A DNA stretch of 64,000 bases from Paraliobacillus sp. PM-2 (GTDB lineage: Bacteria; Bacillota; Bacilli; Bacillales; Amphibacillaceae). The notes beneath the pieces are model-generated. The model searched no databases. It saw only the letters and a program-made list of their open reading frames with translations, and was not told where the DNA came from. Shown one piece after another: positions 34,105 through 43,469 of the stretch; position 1 is the stretch's first letter; each line of letters starts with the position of its first letter. The position numbers and the translations under genes are program-made. The DNA lies in the NCBI RefSeq assembly GCF_001368815.1, contig NZ_CTEI01000003.1, positions 124,001 through 188,000 on the forward strand. Direction: 5' to 3'.

Positions 34105-35099
34105 GAGAAGGTTTTCCCTCCTTTATGTACTAGAAAAAGAAAAAAAGGTAACCCAAGTATAGAGACAATCGCTGCTATTGGTGTCTCATATGGTGCATGC
34201 AACGTACGTGCTAAGGTATCTGCTAACAACAAAAAGCTTGCTCCAACAAATGCAGAAATAGGAATAATAAAACGATAATCACTACCAACCATTGCACGTA
34301 CAATATGTGGAATCATAAGTCCAACAAAGGTTAGATTACCAACTAGAGCAACAGAGGCACCAGTTAGTATGATAATAACAAGGAATAAAAGCCCCTTGAT
34401 AGAGCGAGTACGCTGCCCTAAGCCAACAGCAACTTCTTCATTAAAACTAAGTATCGTTAGTTGTCTTCCTAGAAATAATGTGACAATCGTTGCGCCAACC
34501 ATAGAAGGAATAATAATAGCTAATTGGTTCCAATTTGATCCAATGAGTCCACCGGCTGTCCACATGGAAATATCTTTTGAAATATGAAAATACAACCCTA
34601 TCGCTTCAGCAATAGCTCCTAAAAACGCTGAAATGGCAGCACCTGCTAACACAATTCTAAAAGAAGAAAAGCCACCACGTTTAATCGAAGCAATACCAAA
34701 CACAAGCGAAGCACCAACACCTGCACCAATAAAACAAGCTAGTAAAATTCCAAAATAATTAATAGTTGGTAACCAAGCTAATGTAATTGCCAAAGCTAAA
34801 TTTGCTCCTGTCGTTAATCCTAACAAACCAGGGTCTGCTAATGGATTACGAGTTAAACCTTGCATTACAGCACCTGCTATAGCTAATCCCCCACCAACGA
34901 ATATTGCTGCCACTTCACGTGGAAAACGAATCTCCCAAATAATTGAGGTCATATCGGTTTTACCCGAATCGGTAAAAGCATACCAAAGGTCAACAATCGT
35001 AATATCTGCTGCTCCAAACACTAGAGCGATTAACAAAGATAATAGCATGAGACCACATGCTAAAATCAATTGAAATATAAACGGCATCTTTTTCAGCAA
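34101..35099 (-). CDS. yfiZ: Siderophore ABC transporter permease, FecCD family (YfiZ-like)
   Basis: 332 residues starting at TTG 35099, 9 bases after AAGGGAG. Nine to ten spans; motifs GAVMQGLTRNPLADPGLLGL and VGNLTFVGLMIPHIVRAMVG. It is the partner of the next permease. A 161-bp gap with a strong hairpin separates it from the binding-protein gene, which fits lower expression of the membrane parts than of the binding protein. Confidence 0.88.
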   Translation of the reverse strand: MLKKMPFIFQLILACGLMLLSLLIALVFGAADITIVDLWYAFTDSGKTDMTSIIWEIRFPREVAAIFVGGGLAIAGAVMQGLTRNPLADPGLLGLTTGANLALAITLAWLPTINYFGILLACFIGAGVGASLVFGIASIKRGGFSSFRIVLAGAAISAFLGAIAEAIGLYFHISKDISMWTAGGLIGSNWNQLAIIIPSMVGATIVTLFLGRQLTILSFNEEVAVGLGQRTRSIKGLLFLVIIILTGASVALVGNLTFVGLMIPHIVRAMVGSDYRFIIPISAFVGASFLLLADTLARTLHAPYETPIAAIVSILGLPFFLFLVHKGGKTFS

Positions 35100-35220
35100 A
35101 AATTATCGCTCCCTTACTCTAGTAAATCCAACAGATAATCTGTTAAATGTATGTATGAATAAACGGAAATCCATTGTGTAAATCTAAATTATCCTTAAAC
35201 GATTTTAACATAAACATGCA

Positions 35221-35256
35221 ATGAACAGGATTCTGATAAATTAGAATCCTGTTCAT
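35221..35256 (-). terminator. Intercistronic hairpin between binding protein and permeases
   Basis: ATGAACAGGATTCT pairs with AGAATCCTGTTCAT around an 8-base loop just past the binding-protein stop. The following T-run is poor, so it is more likely a partial terminator or mRNA-stabilising stem than a full stop. Confidence 0.7.
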
Positions 35257-35260
35257 CTAC

Positions 35261-36178
35261 TTACTCATTCTCTAAAAAACTTTTTTCAAAGAAATCTAAT
35301 TGATAATCTAGTGTTGTTGCATCGTTAAAATAAAAAGTTTGTGCATCTACTTCATATACATGATCTTTTTTTACGGCTGGAATATTTTTATATGTTTCTG
35401 TTTCTTGAAAGGAGGTATCCGTTTCAGTATTCTTACTAAAAATCATATAATCACCAGCATACTCAGGTAATACTTCAGGAGAGATGGCATAGTAACCATC
35501 AGTTAATGCCATTTCTTTTACTTTCTCTGGCATTTTAAGTCCCATTTGTTGATATAAAATCTCTGTGCCTCGACCCCAATTATCTCCAAAAACATATAAT
35601 TGTTTTTCAAAATTTTCAATTACTGTAACAGTAGCGTCTTTACCAATTTTTGCTTTTATATCTTCACCAATACGATTCGCACGTGCTTTAAAATCTTCTA
35701 CCCATTTTCTTGCTTCTTCTTCTTTGTTTACTAGTTTACCAATTTCAATATGTTGGGTGAGATAGTCCACTTTGTTATAAGTAAAAGTAACCGTAGGTGC
35801 GATTTCTTTTAGTTTATCTGCATTATTAATATTCGATAAACCGATGATTAAATCTGGTTCAAGTTCAAGTAATTTTTCTAAACTCTCATCAGAAACTTCT
35901 TCTACATCTGCGAGTTCTTCGTCAAAATTCGGATTCATTTTAGACCAAGAATCTACACCAACTAGATTGATATCTAATTCCATTAAATTTCCTGCAAATG
36001 TAGATAATACTGCAACTCTCTTAGGATTAGCGGGAACTTCCACTGGACCATTCTCTGATTCATAAGTAACGGTTTCTGTTGTCTCTTTATCACCCGTATT
36101 TTCTGTTTCTTCTGTTTGATTCGTACATCCTGCAATAAATACGAGCATTGCTAGCAGCATAAATATTTTCTTCATCAT
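35261..36178 (-). CDS. yfiY: Iron-siderophore substrate-binding lipoprotein (YfiY-like)
   Basis: 305 residues. The signal peptide MMKKIFMLLAMLVFIAGC ends in a lipobox with Cys18. The mature protein has the class III fold: GPVEVPANPKRVAVLSTFAG, LLELEPDLIIGLSNI, a long helix, and FGDNWGRGTEILYQQMGLK, with KDHVYEVDAQTFYFNDATTL near the end. It captures ferric siderophore outside the membrane and delivers it to the two permeases. It follows the ATPase gene by 11 bases. The ATG has an AGGAGAATAT site. Confidence 0.9.
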   Translation of the reverse strand: MMKKIFMLLAMLVFIAGCTNQTEETENTGDKETTETVTYESENGPVEVPANPKRVAVLSTFAGNLMELDINLVGVDSWSKMNPNFDEELADVEEVSDESLEKLLELEPDLIIGLSNINNADKLKEIAPTVTFTYNKVDYLTQHIEIGKLVNKEEEARKWVEDFKARANRIGEDIKAKIGKDATVTVIENFEKQLYVFGDNWGRGTEILYQQMGLKMPEKVKEMALTDGYYAISPEVLPEYAGDYMIFSKNTETDTSFQETETYKNIPAVKKDHVYEVDAQTFYFNDATTLDYQLDFFEKSFLENE

Positions 36179-36189
36179 ATATTCTCCTC

Positions 36190-36999
36190 TTAATTTGCTT
36201 GTTTCGTTATTGATTGTTTAATAAGGTTATAGGTCATACACATTGGTCTGTTCGAACATGGATCTTGACACACACTTGCATCAATATGAAATACTCTCCT
36301 TAATACATCATGACAAACGACATCATCAGGGCTTCCTGTTTTTACAATCTCCCCTTGTTTCATTGCCACCATATAATCGGCGAAACGAGCAGCTTGATTA
36401 ATATCATGTAAAACCATAACAATCGTTCTGCCTTCTGTTTGATTTAAATACTGAAGAAGCTCTAAGATTTCTAATTGATGCGCCATATCTAAATAGGTCG
36501 TTGGTTCATCTAAAAATATGATTTCAGTATCTTGCGCGAGTGCCATTGCAATCCAAACCCTTTGACGCTGTCCACCTGATAATGCATCAACAGATTCATG
36601 TTTATAGGAAAGGGTATTGGTCACTTCTAAGGCCCAATCAATCATTACTTTATCATGCTTTGTTAATCTTCCTAATCCTTTCTGATAAGGAAATCTTCCA
36701 TATGATACTAATTCACCAACGGTTAGATCTGGCATACTTTCTGGTGTTTGCGGGAGAATAGCTAACTTTTGAGCTAATTCTTTTGTGTTTTGGGTATGAA
36801 TAGAAGCACCATCCAAAACAACCTTCCCTTGATCTGTAGTAATGATCCGGGTCATAGTTTTTAATAATGTTGATTTCCCACAGCCATTTGCTCCGATAAT
36901 CGCTGTAATCTTTTGATCAGGTATAGTGATCTCCATATTTTTCACAATTAAGTTTTCACCGTATCCAACAGATAAATTTTCCGTAAATAAACGAGACAC
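36190..36999 (-). CDS. yusV: Siderophore ABC transporter ATP-binding protein (YusV/FecE-like)
   Basis: 269 residues with Walker A GANGCGKST, Q-loop LPQTPESMPDLTVGEL, signature ALSGGQRQRVWIAMAL, Walker B IIFLDEPTTYLD and H-loop VLHDINQAARFAD. The C-terminus carries a Cys-rich tail (VCQDPCSNRPMC) typical of this family. First gene of the iron operon; a Fur-box-like site lies 27-41 bases upstream of its ATG. It energises import by the two FecCD permeases. Confidence 0.92.
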   Translation of the reverse strand: MSRLFTENLSVGYGENLIVKNMEITIPDQKITAIIGANGCGKSTLLKTMTRIITTDQGKVVLDGASIHTQNTKELAQKLAILPQTPESMPDLTVGELVSYGRFPYQKGLGRLTKHDKVMIDWALEVTNTLSYKHESVDALSGGQRQRVWIAMALAQDTEIIFLDEPTTYLDMAHQLEILELLQYLNQTEGRTIVMVLHDINQAARFADYMVAMKQGEIVKTGSPDDVVCHDVLRRVFHIDASVCQDPCSNRPMCMTYNLIKQSITKQAN

Positions 37000-37025
37000 A
37001 AAGTGACCTCCCTATCATTTCACAT

Positions 37026-37040
37026 TGATAACGATTCTCA
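37026..37040. promoter_or_regulatory. Fur box between the siderophore operon and the ferredoxin-NADP reductase gene
   Basis: TGATAACGATTCTCA matches the 7-1-7 Fur consensus (TGATAAT-N-ATTATCA) at 12 of the 14 defined positions. It lies in the 136-bp region between divergent genes and could control both. An AT-rich segment with TATAATGATAATATA follows on the reductase side. Confidence 0.78.
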
Positions 37041-37135
37041 TTTTCGCTTATAATGATAATATACTTATCTTAAGCAGCTTTTGTCAACTCAATTTTTAAA
37101 AATACGATTGATTATATAGAAATGGGGTAAATATA

Positions 37136-38197
37136 GTGACAACGAATACAACATATGATGTAACCATTATTGGCGGTGGTCCCGCCGGATTATTCGCTGC
37201 CTTTTATAGTGGATTACGTGGATTAAAAACAAAAATTATTGAATTCCAGCCATACTTGGGTGGTAAAGTACATGTTTACCCTGAAAAAATGGTATGGGAT
37301 GTTGGAGGGGTTCCACCGTTATCTGGCGCAAAGTTAATTGATCAAATGGTAGAACAGGGATTAACATTTGATCCTACCATTGTTTTAAATACAAAAGTAA
37401 CGTCCGTTACACAAGATGAACAGAAAATCTTCCACCTGCATACTAATGAAGGTGCTATACACGCAACAAAAACTGTTATCATTGCAATTGGAGGTGGAAT
37501 CTTACAACCACAACGATTAGAATTAGAACATATCACTCATTTCGAACAAACTAATTTACATTATTTAATGAAACCACTAGCATATTTCAAAAACAAAGAT
37601 ATCCTTATCTCTGGTGGTGGACATTCTGCTATGGATTGGGCAGCTGAATTAGAACCTATTGTTAACAAAATCTATTTGACCTATCGTGGAGACACTTTCA
37701 AAGGGCATGAAACAGTTATCAAACATTTATTATCAAGTAAAAAAGTAACAAGCTTCTTTGAGACAAATATTACTAAGTTCATACCATCTGATTCAGGTGA
37801 CACGATCGAACAAGTAGAATTGACTGAATTACACACTAATAAAAAACATCAACTAGCGCTTGATGACGTGATTGTTCATCATGGGTATATTCGAGATACA
37901 AGTTTGTTACAATATAGTCCTTTGCCAATCACTTTACATGATGATTATTTTATTGCAGGTAGTCCGTCTAGCGAATCATCTGTAGAGGGTATATATGCAG
38001 CAGGAGATATACTTCATCATGAAGGAAAGTTGCATTTAATTGCTGGAGCATATCAAGATGCAGCTAATGCAGTAAATATGGCAAAGAAATATATAGATCC
38101 TGAAGCTTCTAGACAAGCGATGGTGTCTTCCCATAATGATGAACTTAAACAAAGAAATAAAGCAATTATAAAAGAAATGATGGGACGAGGGGTCTGA
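37136..38197 (+). CDS. Ferredoxin/flavodoxin-NADP reductase type 2 (YumC-like)
   Basis: 353 residues from GTG 37136. The FAD motif VTIIGGGPAGLFAAFYSG, LGGKVHVYPEKMVWDVGG, the NADPH motif ILISGGGHSAMDWAAEL and the second FAD motif GIYAAGDILHHEGK are intact. It passes electrons from NADPH to ferredoxin or flavodoxin. Being divergent from an iron-uptake operon across a Fur box, it may help reductive iron release. It ends MMGRGV-stop, and the GRGV-TGA is encoded by the 29-bp palindrome. An altered paralogue lies at 1-810. Confidence 0.92.
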   Translation: MTTNTTYDVTIIGGGPAGLFAAFYSGLRGLKTKIIEFQPYLGGKVHVYPEKMVWDVGGVPPLSGAKLIDQMVEQGLTFDPTIVLNTKVTSVTQDEQKIFHLHTNEGAIHATKTVIIAIGGGILQPQRLELEHITHFEQTNLHYLMKPLAYFKNKDILISGGGHSAMDWAAELEPIVNKIYLTYRGDTFKGHETVIKHLLSSKKVTSFFETNITKFIPSDSGDTIEQVELTELHTNKKHQLALDDVIVHHGYIRDTSLLQYSPLPITLHDDYFIAGSPSSESSVEGIYAAGDILHHEGKLHLIAGAYQDAANAVNMAKKYIDPEASRQAMVSSHNDELKQRNKAIIKEMMGRGV

Positions 38198-38209
38198 CCC
38201 TCTGTCCCA
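38181..38209. repeat. 29-bp palindromic repeat, copy 2, overlapping a gene end
   Basis: Identical to 33071-33099. It supplies the last codons and TGA of the reductase gene, and its final bases run straight into the AAAGGAG ribosome site of the aldehyde dehydrogenase gene. Confidence 0.85.
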
Positions 38210-38224
38210 AAGGAGCTGTGTGTA

Positions 38225-39595
38225 TTGAATCAATTAGATTTAATCTTTCAGAATCAAGCATCCTTTTTTAAACAAGGGGAAACAAGGTCTTTATCCTTTC
38301 GATTACAAGCATTGACCAATTTAAAAGAAGCAATAAAAAAGTATGAAGACAACATTCTTTCAGCAATTCAACAAGATTTAAATAAATCGGCATTTGAAGG
38401 CTTTCTAACAGAGATAGGAATATTATATGAAGAAATAGATTTTGTAAAGAAAAGGCTAAAGCATTGGATGAAGCCGAAACATGTAAAAACAGCGATCACT
38501 CATATTGGATCAAAGAGTGTGATCTATCCGGAACCTTATGGTGTTACATTAATCATTGCACCGTGGAATTATCCATTTCAACTAGCTGTTTCTCCATTAA
38601 TTGGAGCTATAGCAGCTGGTAATACCGCAATCATTAAGCCATCTGAGTTAACCCCCCATACATCAGCGGTATTATCACAATTAATAGAGGATACCTATCG
38701 TTCCGATTATATTACCGCATTAGAAGGTGATGCCGAAACTAGTCAAGCCTTATTACAAAAGCCATTTGATTATATTTTTTTCACAGGTAGTACCTCTGTA
38801 GGTAAAATTGTCATGGAACAAGCTGCAAAACATTTAACTCCAGTTACATTAGAACTTGGAGGAAAAAGCCCCGCTATTGTACATGAAGATGCTAACCTCA
38901 AATTAGCCGCCAAACGTATCGCTTGGGGAAAGTTTACGAACGCTGGACAAACGTGTGTTGCACCTGACTACATCTATGTACATGATCATGTAAAGAAGAC
39001 TTTTCTACAAGAACTACATCAAGCGATCACAGATTTATATGGTGAAAAACCATTAGACAATCAAGACTTTCCTAAGATTGTTAATGATAAACACGTTAAT
39101 CGTCTACAGAAACTCATAGATGACGGCCATCTAATGTATGGAGGCAAATCTGATCTAGAAAAATGCAAAATAGAACCAACTATTTTGACAGAAATTGATT
39201 GGGAAATGCCAATCATGAAAGAAGAGATATTCGGTCCAATTTTGCCTATCATGACCTATAAAGAATTACCAACTGTTATTAGAGAAGTATCCGATCAACC
39301 AAAGCCATTAGCACTATACCTATTTACGGAAAGCAAACAAACCGAACAACAAGTCATTGATCAAATACCATTTGGTGGTGGATGCATAAACGATACGATT
39401 TATCATTTAGCCACGCCTTATCTTCCTTTCGGTGGCGTGGGGCATAGTGGAACTGGCTCCTATCATGGCAAAGCAAGTTTTGATACATTTAGTCACTATA
39501 AAAGCATATTAAAGCAAACAACAAAATTCGATCTACCGTTCCGATATCCTGGATCTGAAAAAGGATTTAGGCTAATTAAGAAGTTTTTTAAATAA
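38225..39595 (+). CDS. Aldehyde dehydrogenase, class 3-like (YwdH type)
   Basis: 456 residues starting at TTG 38225, 9 bases after AAAGGAG. Motifs: IIAPWNYPFQLAVSPLIGA, IIKPSELTP, FTGSTSVGKIVMEQA (NAD site), the general-base LELGGKSPAIV and the catalytic cysteine in FTNAGQTCVAPDYI. It lacks a clear membrane anchor but ends in a basic, aromatic tail (GFRLIKKFFK) which could touch membranes. It oxidises aldehydes to acids, with medium or long-chain aldehydes most likely. In C30 carotenoid pathways such an enzyme converts the terminal aldehyde to an acid, but this link is only a suggestion. Confidence 0.9.
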   Translation: MNQLDLIFQNQASFFKQGETRSLSFRLQALTNLKEAIKKYEDNILSAIQQDLNKSAFEGFLTEIGILYEEIDFVKKRLKHWMKPKHVKTAITHIGSKSVIYPEPYGVTLIIAPWNYPFQLAVSPLIGAIAAGNTAIIKPSELTPHTSAVLSQLIEDTYRSDYITALEGDAETSQALLQKPFDYIFFTGSTSVGKIVMEQAAKHLTPVTLELGGKSPAIVHEDANLKLAAKRIAWGKFTNAGQTCVAPDYIYVHDHVKKTFLQELHQAITDLYGEKPLDNQDFPKIVNDKHVNRLQKLIDDGHLMYGGKSDLEKCKIEPTILTEIDWEMPIMKEEIFGPILPIMTYKELPTVIREVSDQPKPLALYLFTESKQTEQQVIDQIPFGGGCINDTIYHLATPYLPFGGVGHSGTGSYHGKASFDTFSHYKSILKQTTKFDLPFRYPGSEKGFRLIKKFFK

Positions 39596-39646
39596 TGTTT
39601 ATAAACGTGCGATCACGGTGATATACCTATTAGAGGTGAAGACGTG

Positions 39647-40054
39647 ATGGCACATTTTTTTGTTGGAGCAGCAATTATTTTTATTGGTTTAAACTTATAT
39701 TACTTTTTCATGAATAAAACGTATCGAAAAAGTTATTTTAGTACAGCCTTATTCTTTAAGCTTTTTTTCGTATTAATTGGAATTACCTTTGGGTTTGCCG
39801 TGCTTTATTATGCCTTGGCTCAACAGGATACTATATTAGTTGAATCAATTTCTAAGCGAGAGCCGATTGATCATAGTTTCTCAAACCTTCTTTATTTTAG
39901 CGGTGTTACCATTTTATCTATTGGTTATGGTGACATGCTACCAGTAGGAACAGCTCGATTTTTTTCTATCATCGAAGCAGCAATTGGTGTATTATTACCA
40001 ACGGCTTACTTTCTCAAAGCACTTGATCGATCAAAAAAAAAGAATGATGAATAA
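39647..40054 (+). CDS. Two-span potassium channel (ion channel 2 family)
   Basis: 135 residues from ATG 39647, 8 bases after GAGGTG. Two or three spans: an N-terminal one (FFVGAAIIFIGLNLYYFF), a second (LFFVLIGITFGFAVLYYAL), then the pore loop with selectivity filter TILSIGYGDMLPVG (the usual form is TVGYGD) and a last span (FSIIEAAIGVLLPTAYFL). No regulatory domain follows. It would let K+ cross the membrane as a tetramer. Confidence 0.85.
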   Translation: MAHFFVGAAIIFIGLNLYYFFMNKTYRKSYFSTALFFKLFFVLIGITFGFAVLYYALAQQDTILVESISKREPIDHSFSNLLYFSGVTILSIGYGDMLPVGTARFFSIIEAAIGVLLPTAYFLKALDRSKKKNDE

Positions 40055-40129
40055 TTTAATTTTATAAATCCCTTGATCCTAACGTTACGTCATAGATTAT
40101 GCTTAATTTACAAAGGAGGCGAAGAGAAA

Positions 40130-40858
40130 ATGAAAGTCAAAGAAGTAGCTGATTTAGTCCATATTAGTGTGCGCACACTACATCATTACGATGAAATCGG
40201 GCTTTTAAAACCAGATACAATAACTCAATCAGGGTACCGTAACTATTCTCAGAAAAACTTGGATGACTTACAACAAATTCTCTTCTTTCGAGCACTCGAT
40301 GTTCCTTTGAAAAAAATTATAGAAATCATGCAAGATCCAACCTATGATCGAAAAAAGACATTACAGCTACACCGACATAATCTTTTACAAAGACAAAAGC
40401 AAATTACTCAAATGATTGAAAAGATTGATCGGACATTATTGCATGATGAAGGAGAGATCATGATGACGAACGAAGAAAAGTTCAAGGGATTTAGCTTTAC
40501 TAACGTGAATCTTTACGAAAAAGAAGCAAAAGACAAATGGGGCAACCAAACAGTCGATGAGGTAAATAAACGAATCAAAGGAAGTGAAGAAGAATTAACT
40601 ACTCGCATGAATCAAATTTATGCTGATCTAGCTACTATTCGTCACACATCCCCAGCATCTGAAGAAGCACAAGTACAAATTGAAAAATGGTTTTACCTTC
40701 TAAATGAGATGGGGAACTATTCGCTAGAGACTTTTGCAGGTTTAGGGGAAATGTATGTAGCAGATGAACGATTTACTAAAAATATTAACCAATTCGGTGA
40801 CGGCCTAGCGACTTTCATGCGCGATGCAATGAACTTTTATGCCAAAAATCATAATTAA
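40130..40858 (+). CDS. MerR-family regulator with TipAS domain
   Basis: 242 residues from ATG 40130, after AAAGGAGG; the longer frame to 40073 has no site. The N-terminal MerR helix-turn-helix reads VKEVADLVHISVRTLHHYDE then IGLLKPDTITQSGYRNYS, and a long dimer helix (about 75-105) follows. The C-terminal part (about 120-242; KWGNQTVDEVNKRIKGSEEE, FAGLGEMYVADERFTKNINQ) is a TipAS-like drug-binding globule as in TipAL and Mta. It probably activates genes for multidrug resistance. No efflux gene is adjacent. Confidence 0.9.
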   Translation: MKVKEVADLVHISVRTLHHYDEIGLLKPDTITQSGYRNYSQKNLDDLQQILFFRALDVPLKKIIEIMQDPTYDRKKTLQLHRHNLLQRQKQITQMIEKIDRTLLHDEGEIMMTNEEKFKGFSFTNVNLYEKEAKDKWGNQTVDEVNKRIKGSEEELTTRMNQIYADLATIRHTSPASEEAQVQIEKWFYLLNEMGNYSLETFAGLGEMYVADERFTKNINQFGDGLATFMRDAMNFYAKNHN

Positions 40859-40943
40859 TTGAGACTTTCATTCTTTTACTAACAATAAACAAAGATTCTC
40901 ATTTATCACTGACATCATCCATCATTTCAATAGGAAGCGGTGG

Positions 40944-41279
40944 GTGATTTTTTCCGGATTTATGTTAAAATTAAACAAAGGAAGTGATCTTATTTTAACT
41001 AATTTTAAGCAATGGTTATTGGATTCTAAAAACGACTTGGCTTGCCTACTCTCCATTCCCATCGTCTTAATATCATTTAATTTAGTATTAGATTCTATCG
41101 ATCAATTAACTATATTATTAGGAATTGTGCTGTTCTTTATCACTTTCATAACCTTTAGATTGATAGAAACAGCAATGCGTTTTATTTTAGGAGATAAAAA
41201 TAAAGATTTTTCAAATTTACCTTTTCTATTATTAATAGTAATATTCATAACAGCAATTATAAATAATGTGGTTTTTTAA
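40944..41279 (+). CDS. Small membrane protein, unknown
   Basis: 111 residues from GTG 40944, 6 bases after AGGAAG. Three hydrophobic segments: LACLLSIPIVLISFNLVL, LTILLGIVLFFITFITFRLI, and FLLLIVIFITAIINNVVF at the extreme C-terminus. No motif is recognised. An ATG 6 codons later is a possible start. It lies alone between the TipAS regulator and the mevalonate genes. Confidence 0.6.
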   Translation: MIFSGFMLKLNKGSDLILTNFKQWLLDSKNDLACLLSIPIVLISFNLVLDSIDQLTILLGIVLFFITFITFRLIETAMRFILGDKNKDFSNLPFLLLIVIFITAIINNVVF

Positions 41280-41342
41280 TTCTAATTTTGAACTTTTGTC
41301 ACAAAAAATAATCCATCTATGCGTGGAGCATTCGACGGATCA

Positions 41343-42446
41343 TTACCCTTTAAACTCATTAAGAATCACACTTGTTCCACTAGTAGACGGCTGAAGATCT
41401 AAGGCTTTTATTCCAGCTACTTGCCATGCGTCTCTTAATTGTGCGCTTTTGTTCTCACCCTCAACAAAAGCAATGCCACAATCACCACCACCAGCACCAG
41501 ATGATTTACCACAACCATATGTTGCAGCAATTTCTGCTAATTTTTCTAATTGAGGTGTTTCAATCTTTACGTTTGCTAATCGACTAATTGAACGTAAAAC
41601 TTCTCGATTACGCTCAATTCCATCAAGCACAAGCGTTATCTTGTTCTCTTTACAACCTTGAACAATCTGTTGAACAGCCGCTAAAGAATCTCTCAAAAAC
41701 GCATGATAGTTTTTTGGATTATTCCTTTGATAACTACGAATTTTATTGACCATCGGAGCGGTTGCTGCTGCTTTACCAGTCCACCCTACACAGAACTGCA
41801 AACTTTTAGGCAATTGCAATCGTTCAACATATAGGCTTGGCCACTTCATAGAAACAAGTTCCTTGATTGTTAATGGTTGATCTAGTTGTTCCAATAACCA
41901 AACCCCATCAAACGCAACATAATACAACCATCCGCCATATGTAGAAGCTGCTATATCTGCACATGAACCATTTCCTTGTGTTTTAAAGTGTGCAATGGAG
42001 GCAAGTTTAAAAATTTCATCCTCTGTTGGCTCTTGTTCTTTCTGTAACTTCAATATAGCTGTTATGACCGCTACAACAATGGCTGCACTAGAACCTAGTC
42101 CATACTTCTTTCCGGATTCATCATCCAGCTCACTAGATACTGTTAAGTGAAAAGGAATGATTGGATCAGATAAATAACGATAAACAACTTGCATTGCTTG
42201 ATGAATAAAACGAAGACGATTATTGTTAATAGAGAAATGAACTTGTTTCTCATCATAATGCCAGCTAAGGTTTTCTAACCCTAACTGCGGCAAATCCAAT
42301 TTATTATGGTTACTTTCTGTAATTTGAACGGTAATATATCGATTAACTGCAACAACAACTCCAGGCTGATTCGGTTCAGTTACCGCATATTCACCCGCAA
42401 TCAGTAATTTACCTGGTGTTTTAATTTGATAAGAACAAGCTTGCAT
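41343..42446 (-). CDS. mvaK2: Phosphomevalonate kinase
   Basis: This 367-residue GHMP kinase converts 5-phosphomevalonate to 5-diphosphomevalonate. The N-terminus KTPGKLLIAGEYAVTEPNQP, the ATP loop KKYGLGSSAAIVVAV and the C-terminal KSSGAGGGDCGIAF are the three GHMP motifs. The length agrees with Gram-positive MvaK2. It is the last gene of an mvaK1-mvaD-mvaK2 set, 25 bases after mvaD. Upper-pathway genes (HMG-CoA synthase and reductase) are not in the window. Confidence 0.94.
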   Translation of the reverse strand: MQACSYQIKTPGKLLIAGEYAVTEPNQPGVVVAVNRYITVQITESNHNKLDLPQLGLENLSWHYDEKQVHFSINNNRLRFIHQAMQVVYRYLSDPIIPFHLTVSSELDDESGKKYGLGSSAAIVVAVITAILKLQKEQEPTEDEIFKLASIAHFKTQGNGSCADIAASTYGGWLYYVAFDGVWLLEQLDQPLTIKELVSMKWPSLYVERLQLPKSLQFCVGWTGKAAATAPMVNKIRSYQRNNPKNYHAFLRDSLAAVQQIVQGCKENKITLVLDGIERNREVLRSISRLANVKIETPQLEKLAEIAATYGCGKSSGAGGGDCGIAFVEGENKSAQLRDAWQVAGIKALDLQPSTSGTSVILNEFKG

Positions 42447-42471
42447 AAAAGTCCTTCTCCCATTCCTTGTT

Positions 42472-43452
42472 TTAATCTGTTAAATACGTAATACCAGGAC
42501 CCACACGGCAATGATGGATGTCATGAACAACATGCAAAAACGCAAGCGCATCATGAATCTTTTGTTCATCTTCAGGCTGACAGACAACTTTAACATTAGG
42601 ACCAGCATCAATCGTGAAATATGCCTCAATTCCTCTTTCACGAAGTGCTTGAACTTCTTGCATCACTTCGACTGTTGCACTCTGCCAATACATAAATGGC
42701 GGGTTCGCACCGAGGGTTGTTGCATGCATTTTTAACGCATTTGCTTCTACGACTTGTCCAAGCTTAGTGAAGTCTCTTTCTTGCAAAGCTTGTTTAATTG
42801 TAATTAGATCTTCTTCAACCGCTTCTAACCACCCAGCGAAAAAAGGAGAGGTTTCAACGGTCCGCTTCATTCCTGCTCGAGATAGCACCTTTTTTGCTTT
42901 CGTCGTCACCTCTACGGATAGCACACGTAAATCCCATGCATCTGTGTCCAAAATAGGGGCTGCGTAACAATCAGATCCATCTTCCTCTATTCCTTTGTTC
43001 CACTCAACATAACCACCAAAAATGGACCGACTAGCAGATCCAGATCCTTGTCTTGCTAATTGTGAAAGTTCACGTTGGTTCAGATTCAATCCAATCGCTT
43101 TTGCAGAAGCAGCAGCTAAAGCGGCATATCCTGAAGCAGAGGAAGCAAAACCTGCAGCAGTTGGCACATGATTCTCGGAATCTACTTTAGCATATATTGT
43201 TCGGTTAGCCTTTGTACGAACTCTATCTAAAAACTGAGCTACTTTTTTCATTTCATTTGATTCTGCTTGTTTTCCATTTAAAAAAAATTGATCTGATTGC
43301 AGTAATTCATCAAATTCCACCGTTGTAATCGTATAAAATTTATCCAATGTTACCGACAAGCTATTATTTGTAGGGAGAAATAACTGTTCATCTCGTTTAC
43401 CCCAATATTTAATTAATGCAATATTTGTATGTGCTTTAACTGACGCTCTCAT
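42472..43452 (-). CDS. mvaD: Diphosphomevalonate decarboxylase
   Basis: This 326-residue GHMP-family enzyme makes isopentenyl diphosphate by ATP-dependent decarboxylation. KAHTNIALIKYWGKRDEQLF holds the conserved lysines, TAAGFASSASGYAALAAASA the phosphate loop, and FTIDAGPNVKVVC the C-terminal motif with the catalytic Asp. The length agrees with staphylococcal MvaD. It follows mvaK1 by 17 bases. Confidence 0.96.
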   Translation of the reverse strand: MRASVKAHTNIALIKYWGKRDEQLFLPTNNSLSVTLDKFYTITTVEFDELLQSDQFFLNGKQAESNEMKKVAQFLDRVRTKANRTIYAKVDSENHVPTAAGFASSASGYAALAAASAKAIGLNLNQRELSQLARQGSGSASRSIFGGYVEWNKGIEEDGSDCYAAPILDTDAWDLRVLSVEVTTKAKKVLSRAGMKRTVETSPFFAGWLEAVEEDLITIKQALQERDFTKLGQVVEANALKMHATTLGANPPFMYWQSATVEVMQEVQALRERGIEAYFTIDAGPNVKVVCQPEDEQKIHDALAFLHVVHDIHHCRVGPGITYLTD

Positions 43453-43469
43453 CTTCTGGCTCCTTTTAA

